A DNA stretch of 64,000 nucleotides from Roseiarcus sp963807735 (lineage in GTDB: Bacteria > Pseudomonadota > Alphaproteobacteria > Rhizobiales > Beijerinckiaceae). The translations under genes and the position numbers were made by a program. Location of the stretch: NCBI GenBank assembly GCA_963807735.1, contig CAWEDI010000051.1, positions 1 to 64,000 on the forward strand, in the 5' to 3' direction. Below, piece after piece: positions 61,012 to 64,000 of the stretch (its first letter is position 1; each line of letters opens with the position of its first letter). The notes below the pieces were generated by a model. That model was not told the origin of the DNA and made no database searches. It saw nothing but the letters and a program-made list of their open reading frames with translations.

Positions 61012-63087
61012 ATGGAACTGGGTGAGGGGACGGCGCCGCAAGGCCTCGATCTGCCGCGCTTGTTCGCCGCCGTCGCCGCGCGCAAGCGCTGGATCCTCGT
61101 CCCGACGATCGCCGCCTTTCTCGGCGCCCTCGGCTTCGTCATGCTGACCAAGCCGAGTTACACCGCCGTCGCCAAAGTCATGCTGGAGAATGGCGAAAGC
61201 TACTTCACGCAGCCCGAGAAGGCGCTTCCCCAGGGCGTCGACTTGATCGACGACATGACGGTGCAGAGCGAGGCGGAGGCGGCGAAATCGCCCGATGTCG
61301 AGCGCAACGCGCTGGCCAAGCTGAAGCCGGAGGATCTCGCGGAATTTTCCGGCGGCGGCCTGCTCTCGATGTTCGCCGGACACTCTGACGAGAGTCTGGA
61401 GGATCAGCGGCTCGATGCGTTCAGCCGTCGCGTCGACATTTATCCGCAGACCAAGACGCGCGTGCTGTTATTTGAATTCTCCTCGGAGAATCGCAATCGC
61501 GCCGCGCGCGGCGCAAACGCGCTGGCGCAAGCGTTCCTCGAATCCCAACAGAGCGCCAAGGACGATGACGCCAGATCGGCGTCGAAATGGCTGTCCGAGC
61601 AGATCGACCTGTTGCGGACCAAGGTCGCCACCGCCGAGAGCCGCATCGAGGATTTGCGCGCGAAGTCGGGATTGCTGGCGGGGGTCAACGGCCTCGCCGT
61701 CCCTTCACAGCAACTGTCCGACATCAGCGCGCAGATCGCGACCGCACGAGCGACCGAGGCGGGGGCCAACGCCAAGGCCGTCGCCTTGCGCGACCTCGTG
61801 CGCAACGGCCGGCTCGACGACGTCGCCTCCGTCGCCAATGACGAATCCCTGCGCCGTTACGCCGAGTCGCGCGTGGCGCTGAAGGCTGAGATCGCTGAGC
61901 TTGGCCGCACCATGTTGCCTGGCCATCCGCGCATGAAAGAGCTGGCGGGCCAACTCGCCGGGCTCGAAGAGGAGATTCGCGCGGCGGCGATGAAGCGGGT
62001 GCATGGCTTCGAGGAAGACGCGCGGATCGCCGACAGCCAAGTCAAGAGCCTGCAACAGGCGGTGGCGGCGCAAGCCAAAACCGTCACCTCGAGCGATTCC
62101 GAGCAGGTCAAGCTGAGAGAGCTCGAGATCGACGCCAAAACGGCGCGGGACCAGCTCGAATCCTATCTCACCAAATACCGCGAGGCGATCGCCCGCGACG
62201 CCGAGAACGCCGTTCCCGCCAATGGCCGGATCATCGCCTACGCGCTGACTCCGACCACGCCGAGTTTCCCGAAGAAAGGCCCGACGCTGCTGCTGGCGAC
62301 ATTGGCGGCGTTCTGCGTCAGCCTCGGGCTCGTGGTGGCGAGAATTCTGCTCGGCGACAGTCTGCCCGTCGTCGCGGTGCGTTCGGCGGCGCCCGCGCCC
62401 ATGCCGCGCGTCGATCGCGACCCGCAAATGCCGTTCGGCATCGACCCGTTGCCCGCGTCGGCGCCCGCGAACCGGGAGGAGGGCGCAGGCGAACGTCAGG
62501 TCTGGACGTCGGCGGTCGAGGCGTTCGTCGATCGCCTCGCCGAGACCGGTGACGGCGAGGGTCTCGCTTTGCTCGTGGCGGGCAACGGTCCCGCCGGCGC
62601 GCTGCCGGCGGCGCTCGTCGCGGCGAGACAGCTGACGCGGCGCGGAACGACGGCGCTCGTCGATCTCGGCCCAAGCCCCTCCTGGCTTGCCGATACGTTC
62701 GACCGCTTCCATGAGCAGGGTCGCCCCAACGCGGGCTTGAGCGATCTCGTTGGCGGCGCGGCCGTCGCCGACGTGGCGCATCGGGATATTTCTACGCCGC
62801 TCGCGATCATCCCCTCGGGGACGTCCGAATTGGCGCCGGACGAGCTTCCGGCGGCGCTCGAAGCTCTCGGACGCGCGTATGCTTTCGTCGTTGTGCATGC
62901 GCCGGACTGGCGCGCCGCGGCGTGTGCGCAGGCGGTGCAGGATATGGCGGCGATGCTCATCGTCGCGCCGACCTCTGAAATCGCCGCCGTCGAGGCGCGC
63001 GCGCGCGCCGCTTACAAGGACGACGGGATCGCGATCAAGGCGGTCGGCGTCGGCGCCCCGTCCGAGGGCCAGGAGCGCGCCGCCTGA
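61012..63087 (+). CDS. Wzc/ExoP-like chain-length protein with degenerate kinase domain
   Basis: The 691-residue protein has an N-terminal Wzz domain between two helices (WILVPTIAAFLGALGFVML near 27-45, and about 423-446). Residues about 160-400 form a long coiled coil, and a cytoplasmic domain (about 500-690) resembles BY-kinases. The P-loop position reads LLVAGNGPAGALPAALVAA, lacking the Lys-Ser/Thr of Walker A, and the C-terminus has no Tyr cluster. It probably keeps the scaffold role in chain-length control and export but has lost kinase activity. AGGAG lies before the start. Confidence 0.88.
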   Translation: MELGEGTAPQGLDLPRLFAAVAARKRWILVPTIAAFLGALGFVMLTKPSYTAVAKVMLENGESYFTQPEKALPQGVDLIDDMTVQSEAEAAKSPDVERNALAKLKPEDLAEFSGGGLLSMFAGHSDESLEDQRLDAFSRRVDIYPQTKTRVLLFEFSSENRNRAARGANALAQAFLESQQSAKDDDARSASKWLSEQIDLLRTKVATAESRIEDLRAKSGLLAGVNGLAVPSQQLSDISAQIATARATEAGANAKAVALRDLVRNGRLDDVASVANDESLRRYAESRVALKAEIAELGRTMLPGHPRMKELAGQLAGLEEEIRAAAMKRVHGFEEDARIADSQVKSLQQAVAAQAKTVTSSDSEQVKLRELEIDAKTARDQLESYLTKYREAIARDAENAVPANGRIIAYALTPTTPSFPKKGPTLLLATLAAFCVSLGLVVARILLGDSLPVVAVRSAAPAPMPRVDRDPQMPFGIDPLPASAPANREEGAGERQVWTSAVEAFVDRLAETGDGEGLALLVAGNGPAGALPAALVAARQLTRRGTTALVDLGPSPSWLADTFDRFHEQGRPNAGLSDLVGGAAVADVAHRDISTPLAIIPSGTSELAPDELPAALEALGRAYAFVVVHAPDWRAAACAQAVQDMAAMLIVAPTSEIAAVEARARAAYKDDGIAIKAVGVGAPSEGQERAA

Positions 63088-63096
63088 AGCGTCGCG

Positions 63097-64000
63097 TCAG
63101 AATGTCACGTTGACGCGCAACCCGCCGACCAGCGCGTCGCCGACCTTGCCGGTCTGGCTGAGATTGGCGAGGCCGCCGCCGGGGTTATGGACGAACTGCA
63201 AGTCCGGCTGGATCTGCGCCCAAGCCGTCGCCTGGTATTGGTAGGTCGCTTCGAGCACGGTTTCGTAGGATCGCTTCGGCGTGAAAACCGCGGGGTTGTA
63301 GAACGCCGAATCGGCGCTGAAACCGATGGCGCCAGGGCTGAGGTCGACAACTCCGAAGCCGAGCGCGAATGTGTCGTCCTTGCGTCCGGGCAGCGGATCT
63401 CGCAGCGCCATGCCGCCATTGACGCCGAACGTAACAAGATTGCGGTCCCCTTGCGGCGCGACCATGGGCCGTAGGAAGACGCTAAGAGTGCGCTCCTTCT
63501 CGGCGCCGCGCCAGATCATCTGCTCGCCCACCGCGTAGAGGCTGAAATCGCCGCGATGCGACAGCGCCGTCGGGTCGACGCCGGGATTGGCGAGCGGCTG
63601 GCCGTAGACATTGTAGCGCAGGTCGGCGAAATCGAGGCTGTCGTACCAGCCGCCGATTTTGTAGACGCCGGCGTATTGCCCGTCGCCTTGACCGATTGCG
63701 TATTGCGCCTCGGCGATCGCCAGGACCCCGCGCAACGGGAAGCTGACGCCGTAGGGATTGGCGTGCTGCGGGTCGGGGTCCGTGTCGGGCGCCGGGGCGC
63801 CGCTGAAGACGCCGCCGAGCAACGTTACCGGACCGGACGTCCATTTGCCGCGCACGCCCAACGCCGACAGCGGGAACGCTGGGCCGCCGCCGGGCATGTC
63901 GAGGGCGAACAGTTCCGGCCAGCCGAACAGCGCGTTGACGAAATAGCCGCCGCTCGGATTGGTGCCGAACTCGAAATCGAGGCTCTGCTGGCCGACTTTC
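63097..64000 (-). CDS. OprB-family carbohydrate porin, N-terminus outside window
   Basis: The frame is open to the window edge (visible from DFEFGTNPSGGYFVNALFG). It carries beta-barrel repeats such as GVYKIGGWYDSLDFADLRYN, DFSLYAVGEQMIWRG, LSVFLRPMVAPQGDRN and ETVLEATYQYQATAW, then NPGGGLANLSQTGKVGDALV and a C-terminal Phe (GGLRVNVTF), the outer-membrane insertion signal. This matches OprB-type porins for sugars in the outer membrane. It converges on the Wzc-like gene with 9 bases between. About 300 residues are visible. Confidence 0.88.
   Translation of the reverse strand, partial: KVGQQSLDFEFGTNPSGGYFVNALFGWPELFALDMPGGGPAFPLSALGVRGKWTSGPVTLLGGVFSGAPAPDTDPDPQHANPYGVSFPLRGVLAIAEAQYAIGQGDGQYAGVYKIGGWYDSLDFADLRYNVYGQPLANPGVDPTALSHRGDFSLYAVGEQMIWRGAEKERTLSVFLRPMVAPQGDRNLVTFGVNGGMALRDPLPGRKDDTFALGFGVVDLSPGAIGFSADSAFYNPAVFTPKRSYETVLEATYQYQATAWAQIQPDLQFVHNPGGGLANLSQTGKVGDALVGGLRVNVTF

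Overview
The window looks like a chromosomal segment of a GC-rich alphaproteobacterium, most likely Hyphomicrobiales (Beijerinckiaceae, Methylocystaceae or Bradyrhizobium-like relatives). This rests on gene content rather than on a marker: a five-step histidine pathway with HutF and HutG, a PHB synthase, a bacteriophytochrome with an HWE-type kinase, IF-3 started at AUU, and intergenic palindromic repeats of the kind common in these bacteria. No rRNA, tRNA, CRISPR array, transposase or integrase was seen.

Layout. Bases 1-1912 hold the end of a Hint-domain protein and the front of a SYLF/Ysc84 lipoprotein. At about 1895-1915 that sequence abuts the interior of a minus-strand GT2-GT4 glycosyltransferase, and both genes are cut there, so this is a rearrangement point or an assembly join. 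From 2 to 11 kb come a hypothetical gene, guaB, a double PilZ protein, a tightly overlapping minus-strand operon (DUF1772, cobS, DUF1289, retropepsin-like protease), a small unknown protein and a GSCFA protein. At 11.2-14.6 kb lies a single-polypeptide restriction-modification enzyme broken by one in-frame amber codon. The hut genes occupy 14.9-21.8 kb, with hutF divergent from hutI-hutH-hutG-hutU.

The most novel-looking locus is 21.8-26.4 kb: an FkbH-like HAD-IIIC/GNAT protein, an acyl carrier protein and two tandem paralogous proteins of unknown function, joined by overlapping or closely spaced genes. Next come a periplasmic binding protein, an AtzG/AtzE amidase pair, HpxZ and a 2OG-Fe(II) oxygenase (26.4-31.2 kb), which look like oxalurate- or biuret-type amide catabolism. 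A phytochrome kinase, an aminotransferase, an AbrB-type membrane protein, infC and an Fsr-like efflux pump fill 31.2-38.4 kb. At 38.5-45.5 kb are a secreted small protein, DUF971 plus Mrp, a VapBC pair overlapping a HAD phosphatase gene, and a sugar-acid locus (UxaA/GarD-type dehydratase and GntR, divergent from a FAH-fold enzyme).

A PHB synthase with an unusually long Pro/Ala-rich N-terminus, a small exported protein, a remnant of a large secreted protein, an AlaC-like aminotransferase, a CYTH-CHAD protein and a VOC protein follow. From 52.5 kb to 63.1 kb is an exopolysaccharide locus: O-antigen-ligase-like protein, flippase, methyltransferase, two GT4 enzymes, undecaprenyl-phosphate sugar transferase, Wza-like lipoprotein and a Wzc/ExoP-like protein whose P-loop has lost its key residues. 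The window ends inside an OprB-type porin. Two families of long inverted repeats sit mostly between convergent genes; one supplies the end of a coding sequence and one interrupts the hut operon.
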